Shown: piece after piece, positions 51,007 through 60,405 of the stretch
Numbering within the stretch: position 1 is the first letter of the stretch
Layout of the letters: every line of letters starts with the position of its first letter
Assembly (NCBI RefSeq): GCF_017744655.1
Contig: NZ_JAGIAW010000001.1
Location: 620,001-684,000 of the forward strand
Reading direction: 5' to 3'
Origin: Devosia sp.
GTDB lineage: Bacteria; Pseudomonadota; Alphaproteobacteria; Rhizobiales; Devosiaceae
DNA length: 64,000 nucleotides
Notes under the pieces: generated by a model
The model's input: only the letters and a program-made list of their open reading frames with translations
Databases searched by the model: none
Told to the model about the DNA's origin: nothing
Program-made: the position numbers and the translations under genes

Positions 51007-52446
51007 ATGCTCTCTCTACCGACTACGCCCTCCATGGGCACTTCTTCCCAGACCACGCTCACCAATCGTGTGTGGCTGGTCGTTCTCGTTGCTATAGTCA
51101 TCTGCGCCGCTGCGCTTGCCGGCATCTATTCGCGTCCCATGGGTTTTTTGGCCACATTCTGGCCCGCCAATTCCATTCTGGCAGGGCTGCTTGTCCGCGC
51201 GCGGCAATCGAACCGGCTTCTGGTTCTGGCCGGAGCGCTGATCGGCTATGAGGCGACCGGTTTCATCGCGGGGGACCCGTTCTGGCTGGGGCTGCAAATG
51301 ACCGCAGCCAATATGATCGGCGCCGTGACCTTTGCTTTCGTCTTCTGTTCGCTGGAGACCAGGGATCGCGACCTGACGCGCGTGCGTGCGGTGCTCTCGT
51401 TTATCGGGAGTGCGATCATCGCTGCGGTCGTCGCCGGCGTGGCGGGCGGGCCCGCATGGGCCAGCATGGGCGACGGCAATTATTTCGACGGCTGGCGCAC
51501 CTGGTTTTCGTCGGAATTGATGAACTATCTCGTGCTGCTGCCGGGTATCCTCGCTTTGCCCTGGCCTCTGCCGCGCCCGCGATTTACCAGTTGGAACGCG
51601 CTTCTGCGCCATCCGGTGGTGCCACCGACCATTGCGCTGCTGGCGAGCGTCGGGTTTGGGATTTTGGTCGCCAATCCCGTCGCCATCGTGTTCCCGGTGG
51701 CAGCCCTGATTTGGTGCGCTCTTGTCGTGCCATTGCCGCTCACCTGCCTCCTGGTGCTCCTCTATTCCGGCGCAACGATGTTTGCGGTCAAGCTCGGGGG
51801 CTATGGGCTCGGCGCGACCGGACTGAGCGAAGAATTGATCGCGGTGGTTCACCTCGGCGTCGCCATGATCGCCCTGGGGCCGGTGCTGGTTGCCAGCGCC
51901 ACTGCTGACCGCCGCCGGCAATTTGCCGAAGTTGAGCGCGCCGCGACCTATGACAGCCTGACCGATGCCCTCAATCGCGGCGCTTTTCTCAGCCGGGCCG
52001 AAAATGTGCTTGCCGGGCTGAGGGATGCGCGGCAGCCGGTTTCCGTCATTCTGTTCGACGTCGATCACTTCAAGCAGGTGAATGACGCCTTTGGGCATGC
52101 TGCCGGCGATCTCGCGCTGATTTCGCTTTCGGCGGTGGTGCGCGCGTCGATCCGCAACGGCGATATGTTCGGCCGGCTCGGTGGCGAGGAGTTTGCTCTG
52201 CTGCTGCCCGGCGCCGGGGCGCCAGAGGCGCTGGCGGTGGCCAACAGGCTGCGCCGTCAGGTGGAGCGCCTGCGGACGGCATTGCCCAGCGGTGACGTGC
52301 TCGAAATGACAATTAGTGTCGGTGTGGCTACGTCACCCACGGCCCAGACAGCCATGTCCGAAATGCTTTCGTTCGCAGATCAGACCATGTATGAGGCCAA
52401 ACATGCGGGCCGCAATCGGGTGGAATTTGTCGAGATGCCCGCCTGA
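51007..52446 (+). CDS. Membrane diguanylate cyclase (MASE1-like sensor, GGDEF)
   Basis: A 479-residue protein with about eight membrane helices (residues 20-300, MASE1-like, including FWPANSILAGLLVRAR) and a C-terminal GGDEF domain. The active loop reads GGEEF, and an RxxD inhibitory site (RNGD) is five residues before it, so product-inhibited c-di-GMP synthesis is expected. No EAL domain. Start at 51007 is the first ATG after the upstream hairpin with a Leu/Ser-rich N-terminus; one at 51034 is also possible. Could link envelope state to motility or biofilm. Confidence 0.9.
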   Translation: MLSLPTTPSMGTSSQTTLTNRVWLVVLVAIVICAAALAGIYSRPMGFLATFWPANSILAGLLVRARQSNRLLVLAGALIGYEATGFIAGDPFWLGLQMTAANMIGAVTFAFVFCSLETRDRDLTRVRAVLSFIGSAIIAAVVAGVAGGPAWASMGDGNYFDGWRTWFSSELMNYLVLLPGILALPWPLPRPRFTSWNALLRHPVVPPTIALLASVGFGILVANPVAIVFPVAALIWCALVVPLPLTCLLVLLYSGATMFAVKLGGYGLGATGLSEELIAVVHLGVAMIALGPVLVASATADRRRQFAEVERAATYDSLTDALNRGAFLSRAENVLAGLRDARQPVSVILFDVDHFKQVNDAFGHAAGDLALISLSAVVRASIRNGDMFGRLGGEEFALLLPGAGAPEALAVANRLRRQVERLRTALPSGDVLEMTISVGVATSPTAQTAMSEMLSFADQTMYEAKHAGRNRVEFVEMPA

Positions 52447-52465
52447 CGCAAGAAGAGACGAGCAC

Positions 52466-53278
52466 ATGGCCGGTACGGATCGATCGCTGGAACCTACTCT
52501 CGGGGCATGCCCTGCGATCATTCTGTGCGAGCCGCAGCTCGGCGAAAATATCGGCACGACGGCGCGCGCCATGGCCAATTTCGGTCTCTGGGATTTGCGT
52601 CTCGTGCGTCCGCGCGATGGCTGGCCCAATGAGAAGGCCGTTGCCGCCGCCTCGCGCGCCGATCACGTCCTCGAACGCGTCCGTGTCTTCGAAACCCTCG
52701 AAGAGGCCATTGCCGATCTCAAGCTCGTCTATGCGACGACCGCCCGTTCGCGCGATATGCAGAAGGAAGTGCTTGGCCCCGAGGAAGCCTCCATCAAGAT
52801 GGCCCAGCACATTGCCGCAGGGCAGGGCGCTGGCCTCCTGTTCGGACGCGAGCGCTGGGGCCTGCTCAATGACGAAGTCGCCATGTCCGACGCCATCGTC
52901 ACCCTGCCGGTCGAGCCGGCCTTTGCCTCGCTCAATATCGCCCAGGCCGTGCTCCTGATGTCCTATGAATGGCGGCGGCATGGCGGGGCGGGCACGGCCT
53001 TGCCCTTCAGCGAAGGCCTCGACGATGCCGCGCCGCGCGAGGAACTCACCGGACTCTTCGAGCACCTCGAAGGCGTGCTGGATCAAACCGGCTTCTTCAC
53101 CACTCCCGACAAGCGCCCAAGCATGGTCAACAACCTGCGGACGGCCCTGACGCGCGGCCGCTTTACCAGCCAGGAAATCCGGACGCTGCGCGGGGTCATC
53201 TCGTCGATCGACCGGCGCCACCAGCGGCCGAATCCCAATCGGCAGAAGCCCGCAACGGACAAACCTGCAACAGAATAA
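52466..53278 (+). CDS. trmJ: tRNA/rRNA methyltransferase, TrmJ family
   Basis: SPOUT-class 2'-O-methyltransferase of 270 residues, probably tRNA Cm32/Um32. Motifs: ILCEPQLGENIGTTARAMAN with FGLWDLRLVRPRDGWPN, LLFGRERWGL and LPVEPAFASLNIAQAVLLMS. The C-terminal part has the TrmJ extension ending in a Lys/Pro-rich tail. The ATG follows AAGAAGAGACG. Confidence 0.88.
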   Translation: MAGTDRSLEPTLGACPAIILCEPQLGENIGTTARAMANFGLWDLRLVRPRDGWPNEKAVAAASRADHVLERVRVFETLEEAIADLKLVYATTARSRDMQKEVLGPEEASIKMAQHIAAGQGAGLLFGRERWGLLNDEVAMSDAIVTLPVEPAFASLNIAQAVLLMSYEWRRHGGAGTALPFSEGLDDAAPREELTGLFEHLEGVLDQTGFFTTPDKRPSMVNNLRTALTRGRFTSQEIRTLRGVISSIDRRHQRPNPNRQKPATDKPATE

Positions 53279-53346
53279 GCCAGGCGAACCGTTCGGCGCG
53301 ATTCCGCCTTTGACCTTGCGGCGGCAAAGTGTCATGCCGGGGCATC

Positions 53347-54585
53347 ATGAGCACGCCCCAGCCCACAGAGCCGTCAAAGCTCGCCTTCACTTATATCGGC
53401 TTCCGCTTTTTCTGGCTCACCACGCTGCTAGTGAGCTTTGCCGTGCAGATCATGTCGGTGTCCATCGCCTGGCAGATCTATGACGTCACCGGCAATGCCT
53501 TCCTCCTCGGACTGGTAGGGCTCTGCCTGTTCCTGCCGGCGCTGTTGCTCATTCTCGTGACTGGTCTGACCGCGGACCGCTTCAATCGCCGCGGCATCAT
53601 GGCGATCTGCCTCGGTGTGGAACTCATCTGCGCGCTGGCCTTCCTGACCCTGGTCAATGTGGAAGCGCACGAGGTCTGGCCGATCTTCGTCGTGCTGATC
53701 TTCCTCGGTACCGCCCGCGCTTTCTGGGGACCGGCCGCGCAATCCCTGGCGCCTAATCTGGTGCCGCCCGAGGCCCTGTCCAATGCCATCACCGTCAATG
53801 CCTCGGCCTGGCAGGTTGCCTCGATCACCGGTCCGGCTGCGGGCGGCCTGCTTTACGGCATCTCGCCGACCTTTGCCTTTGGCACCGGGGCGGTCCTGCT
53901 ACTCTGCGCCGTCGTCACGGTGCTGCTGATCCCCAAGCCCATGCAGCGCGAGTCGCACCAGGCCAAGAGCCTTGAAACCATTTTCGGCGGCTTCCGCTAT
54001 ATCTTCTCGAACAAGGTCGTTCTCGGCGCCATTTCGCTCGACATGTTCGCCGTGTTGATGGGCGGTGCGGTGGCTCTGCTGCCTGTCTATACCAAGGATA
54101 TCCTGCATGCCGGCCCGCTGGAGCTCGGGCTTTTGCGAGCGGCACCGGGCATCGGCGCAATCCTCATGGCGCTCTATCTGACGCGCTTCCCCGTGCGCGA
54201 TCACGCGGGCAAAATTCTGTTCCTGTTCGTCGGCCTTTTCGGCGCCTTCACCGTTGTCTTCGGTCTCTCGACCACGGTCTGGCTCTCCATTCCCGCTCTG
54301 GCGCTGGTTGGCGCCTCGGATATGGTCAGCGTCACTATTCGCGAAACCATCATGCAGCTCTGGACGCCCGAAGAGGTGCGTGGGCGCGTCAACGCCGTCA
54401 ATTCGGTGTTCATCGGCGCTTCCAACGAACTGGGCGAATTCCGCGCCGGCACGGTCGCCCATCTCCTCGGGCCTGTGCCTGCAGTCGTCATCGGCGGCTT
54501 CGGCGCCATGGCCGTGGCGGTCATCTGGAGCCGCATCTTCCCGCAGTTGCGCGAGCAACGGCATATCGACAAGCGAATGGCCTAG
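53347..54585 (+). CDS. MFS transporter (EntS/MFS_3 type)
   Basis: Twelve-helix major facilitator of 412 residues. Seen: SIAWQIYDVTGNAFLLGLVG, LTADRFNRRG, GPAAGGLLYG and the later ASDMVSVTIRETIMQLWTPE. The MFS_3 family contains enterobactin and macrolide exporters; no siderophore genes are nearby, so the substrate is open. ATG at 53347 with GGGG before it is preferred over a GTG six codons upstream. Confidence 0.88.
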   Translation: MSTPQPTEPSKLAFTYIGFRFFWLTTLLVSFAVQIMSVSIAWQIYDVTGNAFLLGLVGLCLFLPALLLILVTGLTADRFNRRGIMAICLGVELICALAFLTLVNVEAHEVWPIFVVLIFLGTARAFWGPAAQSLAPNLVPPEALSNAITVNASAWQVASITGPAAGGLLYGISPTFAFGTGAVLLLCAVVTVLLIPKPMQRESHQAKSLETIFGGFRYIFSNKVVLGAISLDMFAVLMGGAVALLPVYTKDILHAGPLELGLLRAAPGIGAILMALYLTRFPVRDHAGKILFLFVGLFGAFTVVFGLSTTVWLSIPALALVGASDMVSVTIRETIMQLWTPEEVRGRVNAVNSVFIGASNELGEFRAGTVAHLLGPVPAVVIGGFGAMAVAVIWSRIFPQLREQRHIDKRMA

Positions 54586-54596
54586 TTTTTCTCTGC

Positions 54597-54665
54597 GTCA
54601 TTCCCGCGAAAGCGGGAATCTCGTCCCGCGGACCAAGTTGGGATTCCCGCTTTCGCGGGAATGAC
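54597..54665. repeat. Intergenic inverted repeat, family A copy 2
   Basis: GTCATTCCCGCGAAAGCGGG plus AATC, 21 bases, then GATTCCCGCTTTCGCGGGAA plus TGAC: perfect inverted arms of 24 bases. Same element as 9283-9364. It lies 12 bases after the MFS stop. Confidence 0.8.
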
Positions 54666-54693
54666 GCTGCGAGAGTAAAAACCCCCGGAATGC

Positions 54694-54722
54694 TTGACAC
54701 ATTGGGCTGTCCCAACTATCAA
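54694..54722 (+). promoter_or_regulatory. rpsD promoter and leader
   Basis: TTGACA (54694-54699), a 17-base spacer and TATCAA (54717-54722) form a housekeeping promoter. It leaves a leader of about 120 bases with small stems (TCCT-gaattttt-AGGA). In other bacteria S4 represses its own operon through such a leader; whether this one does is not known. Confidence 0.65.
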
Positions 54723-54851
54723 GCGCCCACCTATCCGGCCTTCGGGTCTATAGGCGCACCCGGGATCTCCTGAATTTTTAGGAATCTGTCGGCCTCTCTC
54801 GTGAGGGGCAAAGGAGGGCGCGATCCATTCTAACTTAGAAAGGGATACGCG

Positions 54852-55469
54852 ATGTCGAAGCGTCATTCTGTAAAGTACAAGATTGACCGCCGTCTTGGCG
54901 AAAACATCTGGGGCCGTCCGAAGTCCCCTCTCAACGCACGTGCCTATGGCCCCGGCCAGCACGGTCAGCGTCGTAAGGGCAAGCTCTCGGACTACGGTCT
55001 GCAGCTGCGCGCCAAGCAGAAGCTGAAGGGCTATTATGGCTCGATCACCGAAAAGGGTTTCCGTCGTCTTTATGACGAAGCCAACCGCCGTAAGGGCGAC
55101 ACTGGCGAAAACCTGATCGGTCTGCTCGAAAGCCGCCTGGACGCCATCGTCTACCGTGCAAAGTTCGTTGCCACCGTCTTCGCCGCTCGTCAGTTCGTGT
55201 CCCATGGCCACGTTCTCGTCAACGGCAAGCGCGTGAACATTCCATCCTACCAGGTCAAGGTCGGCGACAAGATCGAAGTGCGTGAACGCTCCAAGCAGCT
55301 CACCGTCGTTCTCGAAGCCGTCCAGCTCGCCGAACGCGACGTGCCGGATTACGTGGAAGTCGACCACAACAAGATGGTCGCTACCTTCGCCCGCGTGCCC
55401 GCTCTGTCGGACGTGCCGTACCCGGTCCAGATGGAACCGAACCTCGTCGTCGAATTCTACTCGCGCTAA
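54852..55469 (+). CDS. rpsD: 30S ribosomal protein S4
   Basis: Primary 16S-binding ribosomal protein, 205 residues: [20 protein letters not shown], the [21 protein letters not shown]4 RNA-binding domain and the C-terminal NLVVEFYSR. Zinc cysteines are absent (C-minus form). AAAGGGAT precedes the start. Single gene with a strong terminator. Confidence 0.98.
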   Translation: MSKRHSVKYKIDRRLGENIWGRPKSPLNARAYGPGQHGQRRKGKLSDYGLQLRAKQKLKGYYGSITEKGFRRLYDEANRRKGDTGENLIGLLESRLDAIVYRAKFVATVFAARQFVSHGHVLVNGKRVNIPSYQVKVGDKIEVRERSKQLTVVLEAVQLAERDVPDYVEVDHNKMVATFARVPALSDVPYPVQMEPNLVVEFYSR

Positions 55470-55490
55470 GCGAACCGAGTTTGAAACTGA

Positions 55491-55518
55491 AAGGCCGCCC
55501 CTCGGGGCGGCCTTTTTT
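55491..55518 (+). terminator. rpsD terminator
   Basis: AAAGGCCGCCCC-tcg-GGGGCGGCC followed by TTTTTTG. Confidence 0.9.
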
Positions 55519-55610
55519 GTTTTGGGATGGTTCGGAGTTTCATAAACGATGAGTAAAAACCGGCGAGCGCCCTCAATGGCGCCCAAAGTCATTGATCTAT
55601 CTATCCGATA

Positions 55611-55638
55611 CAAAAAGGCCGCTGCAAACAGCGGCCTC
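55611..55638 (-). terminator. sbmA/bacA terminator
   Basis: On the minus strand AGGCCGCTG-tttg-CAGCGGCCT followed by TTTTTG, 17 bases after the stop. Confidence 0.85.
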
Positions 55639-55654
55639 TTGTGGTCTTTACGCC

Positions 55655-56953
55655 TCAGAACTGCGCGGGTTGCTCAGGTGTCGCGTCACTAGTCTTCGGT
55701 TCGGAATAAAGCAGGAAGAGGGGGTCGTCATAGTCTACACCGGACGCTGCATCGTGCGGAATGTTGGACTCGAACGCCCGCAAACGCTTGTAGACAGAAA
55801 TAAGCGAGATGATCGTCGTCCAGGAGTTGGCGAGGAACCGGAACGAATCTTCCACTTGGCCAAAGGCATTGCTGACCTGCTGGAACAGCCCCAAGGTCAT
55901 AGTGCCGGCAACGATCGAGGGTGCCATGGCGATTAGAGGCACGAAATTAGCGCCCTGCACGTAAACATATCGCGCCACGTTGAAATATAGGTAGTGCCCG
56001 TAAAGACGGAAGTAGTTGTGTTGCACTCCCAGAAAAAGCTCCCGGATTGTTGGCGGTGCAGCGCGTTCCTTATCATCCTCACCGTAGACGAGCTCCTTGC
56101 GGAAGGCCGCCTCGACACGTTGATTCTGAAATTCCAGGCCCGGGAGGCGAACACCGACAAGACCAAGAAGCACCGTGCCGAAAATCGCCGACATCAGCGC
56201 CACCCACACTAGGCTACCGTTGACGGGACCAACCAATGGCAGTTCGGTGATGTGCTGCGACAAGTTCCACAATAGCGGTAGGAAAACGAGGAGCGTCATG
56301 ACGGAGCTTACGAGTGCGACTGCCAAACCCTCAACGATGTTGGAGAACCGTTGCGCGTCTTCCTGGATACGCTGAGATGCACCTTCGATGTGGCGGAGCC
56401 GTTGCCAATGCGTCTGGTAAAAGAACGTCATCGCCCGGCGCCAACGGAATAGGTAGTGCGCGATAAAGAAGGCGTTTAGCACAAGCACTGCGATGCGGGG
56501 GAGCAACACGTAAAGCACCGTGCTCAGCTCGCCCCAGAACCGCTCGATGGGCACAGATCCCGGTGTTTGCAGGGCGCCTTGGATCATATTGAAGAATTCG
56601 CCGTACCAGTCATTCATCCAAGCGCCGATTTGCACGTCGAAATAGACGACCTCGATGATGGTCACGCTCCCAACCACCGACCACCAATACCAGCGCTTGT
56701 TGGCGTTAAGGAAATACCAGGGTACGCAGAAAAGATACCCCGCCATGATTATGTATTGGTAGAGCCAGACCCGGTCCGTATTGAAGAAGGGCGCTTCATC
56801 GCCACCCGCCGGGGGTACGCCTAGAAGCGGAGCTACGCTGAGAACCCCCTGCAGCTGACTACCAAGGCCATACCAGAGGGCCATGGCGAGGATTGTCCAT
56901 GCAAGTGCGGAGGTGAAGAACATTCGGGGTTGCGGAAAGAAAGAGCGGAACAC
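55655..56953 (-). CDS. sbmA: SbmA/BacA family peptide transporter
   Basis: Inner-membrane peptide importer of 432 residues without an ATPase domain. Features: FFTSALAWTILAMALWYGLG, the loop WYWWSVVGSVTIIEVVYFDV with QIGAWMNDWYGEFFNMIQ, and the C-terminal ABC-like helix region GQVEDSFRFLANSWTTIISL. BacA of rhizobia is needed for chronic symbiosis because it takes up antimicrobial peptides and affects lipid A; SbmA imports microcins and Pro-rich peptides. GTG start with GGAG before it. Base composition appears somewhat lower in GC than its neighbours by eye. Confidence 0.9.
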   Translation of the reverse strand: MFRSFFPQPRMFFTSALAWTILAMALWYGLGSQLQGVLSVAPLLGVPPAGGDEAPFFNTDRVWLYQYIIMAGYLFCVPWYFLNANKRWYWWSVVGSVTIIEVVYFDVQIGAWMNDWYGEFFNMIQGALQTPGSVPIERFWGELSTVLYVLLPRIAVLVLNAFFIAHYLFRWRRAMTFFYQTHWQRLRHIEGASQRIQEDAQRFSNIVEGLAVALVSSVMTLLVFLPLLWNLSQHITELPLVGPVNGSLVWVALMSAIFGTVLLGLVGVRLPGLEFQNQRVEAAFRKELVYGEDDKERAAPPTIRELFLGVQHNYFRLYGHYLYFNVARYVYVQGANFVPLIAMAPSIVAGTMTLGLFQQVSNAFGQVEDSFRFLANSWTTIISLISVYKRLRAFESNIPHDAASGVDYDDPLFLLYSEPKTSDATPEQPAQF

Positions 56954-57119
56954 CGGGAGACTCCAAGGTGCCAGGAGGATGCGTCATCTAACTGTGGCAT
57001 TGGGCGTAAAACAAGGACACGAAGTTAAGCTTTGGTAAGGTTTGCCCCGCTCGCTTTCGCTTCCCCTCAGAGGCGCGAGGCGTTATCAGCTACGCAAAGA
57101 TGTTTATGAGAGTTTCGCC

Positions 57120-57986
57120 ATGACCGCGGTGATGGAAGCCCCCGCCACGCCCGCCGATGACAGCGAAGTCGGCGCCCATCCGATCTACGCCAATGCGCCG
57201 CGCTCGGTTGAATTCAACAAGCTACGCAAGCGCCTGATCCGCAATACTCGCGAGGCCCTCGAAAAGTTCGCCATGGTGAAGCCGGGCGAGAAGTGGCTGA
57301 TTGCCCTTTCCGGCGGCAAGGACAGCTATGGGCTGCTTGCCCTGCTGCTCGATCTGAAATGGCGCGGACTCTTGCCGGTCGAGCTGCTCGCCTGCAATCT
57401 CGATCAGGGCCAGCCGAATTTTCCCAAGCACATCCTGCCGCAGTTCCTCGAAGGGCTTGGGATCGAGCACCGCATCGAGTACCAGGACACCTATTCGATC
57501 GTCACCGACAAGCTGCCGGCCGGCGCGACGTATTGCTCGCTCTGCTCGCGCCTGCGCCGCGGCAATCTCTATCGCATCGCGCGCGAAGAGGGCTGCACTG
57601 CGCTGGTGCTCGGCCACCATCGTGATGACAGCCTCGAAACCTTCTTCATGAACATGTTCCATGGCGGCAAGCTCGCGGCCATGCCGGCCAAGCTCGTCAA
57701 CGACGAGGGCGATCTCGCCGTGCTGCGGCCGCTGATCTACTGCGCCGAGGAAGACCTGCAGAAATTCTCCGACTCGATGCAGTTCCCGATCATTCCCTGC
57801 GATCTCTGCGGCTCGCAGGACGGCCTTGAGCGCAATGCTATGAAAGCCATGCTGACCGACATCGAAAAGCGCATGCCCGGTCGTAAGGACGTCATGATCC
57901 GTGCGTTAGGCAACATCAATCCCAGCCATATGCTCGACCCGAAACTCTTCGATTTCGGGGGCCTGACCCTCAGCCAGAAGGAATAG
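57120..57986 (+). CDS. ttcA: tRNA 2-thiocytidine biosynthesis protein TtcA
   Basis: Iron-sulfur enzyme that thiolates C32 of tRNAs. 288 residues: PP-loop [16 protein letters not shown], the Fe-S ligands in [10 protein letters not shown] and CDLCGSQDG, and [20 protein letters not shown] at 57120 preceded by GAGAG. Seven bases upstream of the IMPase gene, so the two form an operon. Confidence 0.92.
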   Translation: MTAVMEAPATPADDSEVGAHPIYANAPRSVEFNKLRKRLIRNTREALEKFAMVKPGEKWLIALSGGKDSYGLLALLLDLKWRGLLPVELLACNLDQGQPNFPKHILPQFLEGLGIEHRIEYQDTYSIVTDKLPAGATYCSLCSRLRRGNLYRIAREEGCTALVLGHHRDDSLETFFMNMFHGGKLAAMPAKLVNDEGDLAVLRPLIYCAEEDLQKFSDSMQFPIIPCDLCGSQDGLERNAMKAMLTDIEKRMPGRKDVMIRALGNINPSHMLDPKLFDFGGLTLSQKE

Positions 57987-57992
57987 AGACGC

Positions 57993-58805
57993 ATGAATAT
58001 CGAACGCTTGGCCGCCATTCTCCGTCAGGCCGCCAAGGACGAAATCATGCCGCGCTTCCGGCGGCTCGATGATGGCATGGTGCGCTCCAAGGCCAATGCA
58101 TTCGATCTTGTGACCGAAGCCGACGAAAACGCCGAGCGCGCCATCACCGCTGCAATCAATGCTCACTCGCCCAATACGGTGGTTATCGGCGAGGAAGCTG
58201 TCTCTGCTAATCCCAACCTGCTCAATGGCCACTTTGAAGACCGTACCGTGATCTATGTTGATCCGGTCGACGGCACCTACAACTTCGCCTCCGGCCTGCC
58301 GCTCTTCGCGGTCATGGCGGCGGTGGTGGAAAATGGCGAGACCGTCGCGGGCGTCATCTATGACCCGATGGGCGACGACTTCCTGATGACCGAACGCGGC
58401 TGCGGCACCTGGCACGTATTCACGGATGGTCGCCGCGTGCGGCAGAAATTCGCCGAACCGACCGCGCTCTCGGAGATGGGCGGCCTTGCCTCGGTTTCCT
58501 ATTTGCCAACCGAAGTTCGCAGCCAGGTTCTTGGCAATCTGGCGAAAGTGAAAATGTTCGCCAATTACCGCTGCGCGGGCCACGAATACCGCATGGCCGC
58601 CGGCGGCCACGCGCATTTCCTCATGTACAATAAGCTCATGCCCTGGGACCACGTGGCCGGCGCGCTGATGATGCGCGAGGCCGGCGCTCATGTCGCCCGT
58701 TTCGACGGCTCCGAATATAAGGCCCGCCACACAGGTGGCGGCCTCCTGGTGGCCCCGAGCAAGGAAAATTGGAACGAGCTGCGCCGCGAAGTGTTCGCCG
58801 TCTAG
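57993..58805 (+). CDS. Inositol monophosphatase family phosphatase
   Basis: Mg-dependent phosphatase of 270 residues with the family motifs GEEAV, DPVDGT and WDHVAGALMMREAG. Relatives include inositol monophosphatase, histidinol phosphatase (HisN) and CysQ; the substrate is not decided by sequence. Downstream of ttcA and convergent with the aminotransferase gene (4-base overlap). Confidence 0.9.
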   Translation: MNIERLAAILRQAAKDEIMPRFRRLDDGMVRSKANAFDLVTEADENAERAITAAINAHSPNTVVIGEEAVSANPNLLNGHFEDRTVIYVDPVDGTYNFASGLPLFAVMAAVVENGETVAGVIYDPMGDDFLMTERGCGTWHVFTDGRRVRQKFAEPTALSEMGGLASVSYLPTEVRSQVLGNLAKVKMFANYRCAGHEYRMAAGGHAHFLMYNKLMPWDHVAGALMMREAGAHVARFDGSEYKARHTGGGLLVAPSKENWNELRREVFAV

Positions 58806-59995
58806 GCTTTCCCGAAGGCCTTGGCCGCGGCTTCGACTGCCCCGGCACCATGCGGAATGTCGAGCGCCGTCAGCCCGGCTTCCATCGTCGCGAGGACACC
58901 GAGGACCATATGGGCATTCACATGTCCCATATGGCCAATACGGAAGAAGTCGCCATAGGCCGGCTCGTCGTGCCGGGCCATGCCGAGGCCAACGCCCAGC
59001 GTTACCCCGGCCTCTGCCTCTAACCACGTCCGCAACCGTTTGGCCCCGCCATTGACGAGGCGCGCGGCAGTCACCGAATGCCCGCGGGCGTTGGGATCGG
59101 CAATGTTAAGGCCAATATCTTTACTACCGGCGCTCCACGCGTCCATGGCAGCCCAAACCGAGCGGGCAAGACGCGCGTGGCGCGCCCAGACGTTTTCGAG
59201 CCCTTCTTCGTCGAGAAGCATGGTTAAGGCTTCCCGCATACCGAACAGGTGCTGCGTCGGCGCCGTGCCGCCGAAATAGAGCCAGAATTCAGCGCCGACC
59301 GTACGCGGTTCCCAATCCCAATAGGGCGTCTTCAGATCGCTCGTGGCGCAAAGCTGCCGCGCCTTGTCGGAGAACCAGAGAAAGGCAAGCCCTGGCGGCA
59401 TCATCAGGCCTTTCTGGCTGGCGCCGACCAGCAGGTCGATTCCCCACTCATCCATCCTCAGCTCATCGCAGCCAAGGCTGGCCACGGCATCGACGGCGAG
59501 AAGGGCAGGATGCCCGGCCTCATCCAAAGCTTTCCGCATGGCCGGTACATTGTTCTTGGCCGATGAGGCGGTATCGACATGGGTGACCATCAGCACTTTG
59601 ATCTTGTGGTCTTTGTCGTCGCGCAGTCGTTGTGCAACCAGCGCTGTATCGGCCGCGCCCGATTTGCCGCAGTCGAGCACTTCGACATCGACGCCCATAC
59701 GCTGTGCGGAAGTGGCCCAACCCCATCCGAACGTTCCCGTCGCCACCTGCAGCGCCTTGTCTCCGCGCGAAAGGAGATTGGCATTGGCCGCCTCCCATGC
59801 GCCATGGCCATTGGCGATGTAGATCGCCGCGTTTTGCCGCGTCATCGCCACCCGCCGCAGGTCGGCCATCAACGTGTCCATCATCGCCACGACCTCACCC
59901 TCGTAAATATTGGGCGAGGCGCGGTGCATGGCATTGAGCACGCGTTCGGGAACGACCGAAGGGCCGGGAATGGCGAGATAGGTGCGACCAGTCAT
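58802..59995 (-). CDS. Class V aminotransferase, serine-glyoxylate/alanine-glyoxylate type
   Basis: PLP enzyme of 397 residues. The Schiff-base lysine is in GASQKGLMMPPG, and LLAVDAVASLGCDELRMDEW and TGTFGWGW with NGHGAWEAAN form the cofactor pocket. It probably transfers an amino group from serine or alanine to glyoxylate (serine cycle or photorespiratory-type salvage). Ribosome site GGATTC is modest. Single gene, divergent from the ArsR-SRPBCC pair. Confidence 0.9.
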   Translation of the reverse strand: MTGRTYLAIPGPSVVPERVLNAMHRASPNIYEGEVVAMMDTLMADLRRVAMTRQNAAIYIANGHGAWEAANANLLSRGDKALQVATGTFGWGWATSAQRMGVDVEVLDCGKSGAADTALVAQRLRDDKDHKIKVLMVTHVDTASSAKNNVPAMRKALDEAGHPALLAVDAVASLGCDELRMDEWGIDLLVGASQKGLMMPPGLAFLWFSDKARQLCATSDLKTPYWDWEPRTVGAEFWLYFGGTAPTQHLFGMREALTMLLDEEGLENVWARHARLARSVWAAMDAWSAGSKDIGLNIADPNARGHSVTAARLVNGGAKRLRTWLEAEAGVTLGVGLGMARHDEPAYGDFFRIGHMGHVNAHMVLGVLATMEAGLTALDIPHGAGAVEAAAKAFGKA

Positions 59996-60065
59996 GAGAG
60001 AATCCGGAGAGAGGAGGTCTCAGCCTAACGCCCGCTTCAACTCCCGCAACCCCCTTGTCACGACT

Positions 60066-60083
60066 CATAAGTCCGTGCTTATG
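60066..60083. promoter_or_regulatory. Palindromic operator upstream of second ArsR gene
   Basis: CATAAG-tccgtg-CTTATG, perfect 6-bp arms, ending 7 bases before the ArsR start codon, so bound protein would block transcription or translation of the pair. Confidence 0.55.
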
Positions 60084-60090
60084 TGTGTGC

Positions 60091-60405
60091 ATGAACGAAG
60101 CAGAGATTTTCAAAGTCCTGGCCGATCCGACGCGTCGCGCGATTCTCGAGCGGCTGTCCGGCGATGAGTTGACGGCAACCGACCTGCGCGAGGGCTTTGC
60201 CATTTCGCAGCCGGCAATGTCGCAGCACATCGCCGTGCTCAAGGGTGCTGGATTGATCAGCGAACGCCGGGAGGGGCGGTTTGCGCATTACCGCGTCGAC
60301 CCCGACGGCTTTGCGCCTCTGCACGGCTGGCTGGCCCGCTATCGCGATTTCTGGCCGAGCCGTATCGACAACCTCAAGGACCTGCTCAGGGAGATGGATC
60401 AATGA
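60091..60405 (+). CDS. ArsR family regulator, second
   Basis: A 104-residue winged helix without metal ligands: KVLADPTRRAILERLSGDEL, REGFAISQPAMSQHIAVLKG and the wing RREGRFAHYRVDPDG. The start ATG at 60091 (MNEAEIF) is chosen because the upstream in-frame ATG would run through the operator. Translationally coupled to the SRPBCC gene (ATGA). Not a close copy of the regulator at 36396-36749 although both belong to the same class. Confidence 0.9.
   Translation: MNEAEIFKVLADPTRRAILERLSGDELTATDLREGFAISQPAMSQHIAVLKGAGLISERREGRFAHYRVDPDGFAPLHGWLARYRDFWPSRIDNLKDLLREMDQ

Noticed and set aside
54597-54665. Repeated 24-base arms considered as a CRISPR array
   Set aside because: Only one inverted pair per site, no series of direct repeats and spacers, no cas genes.
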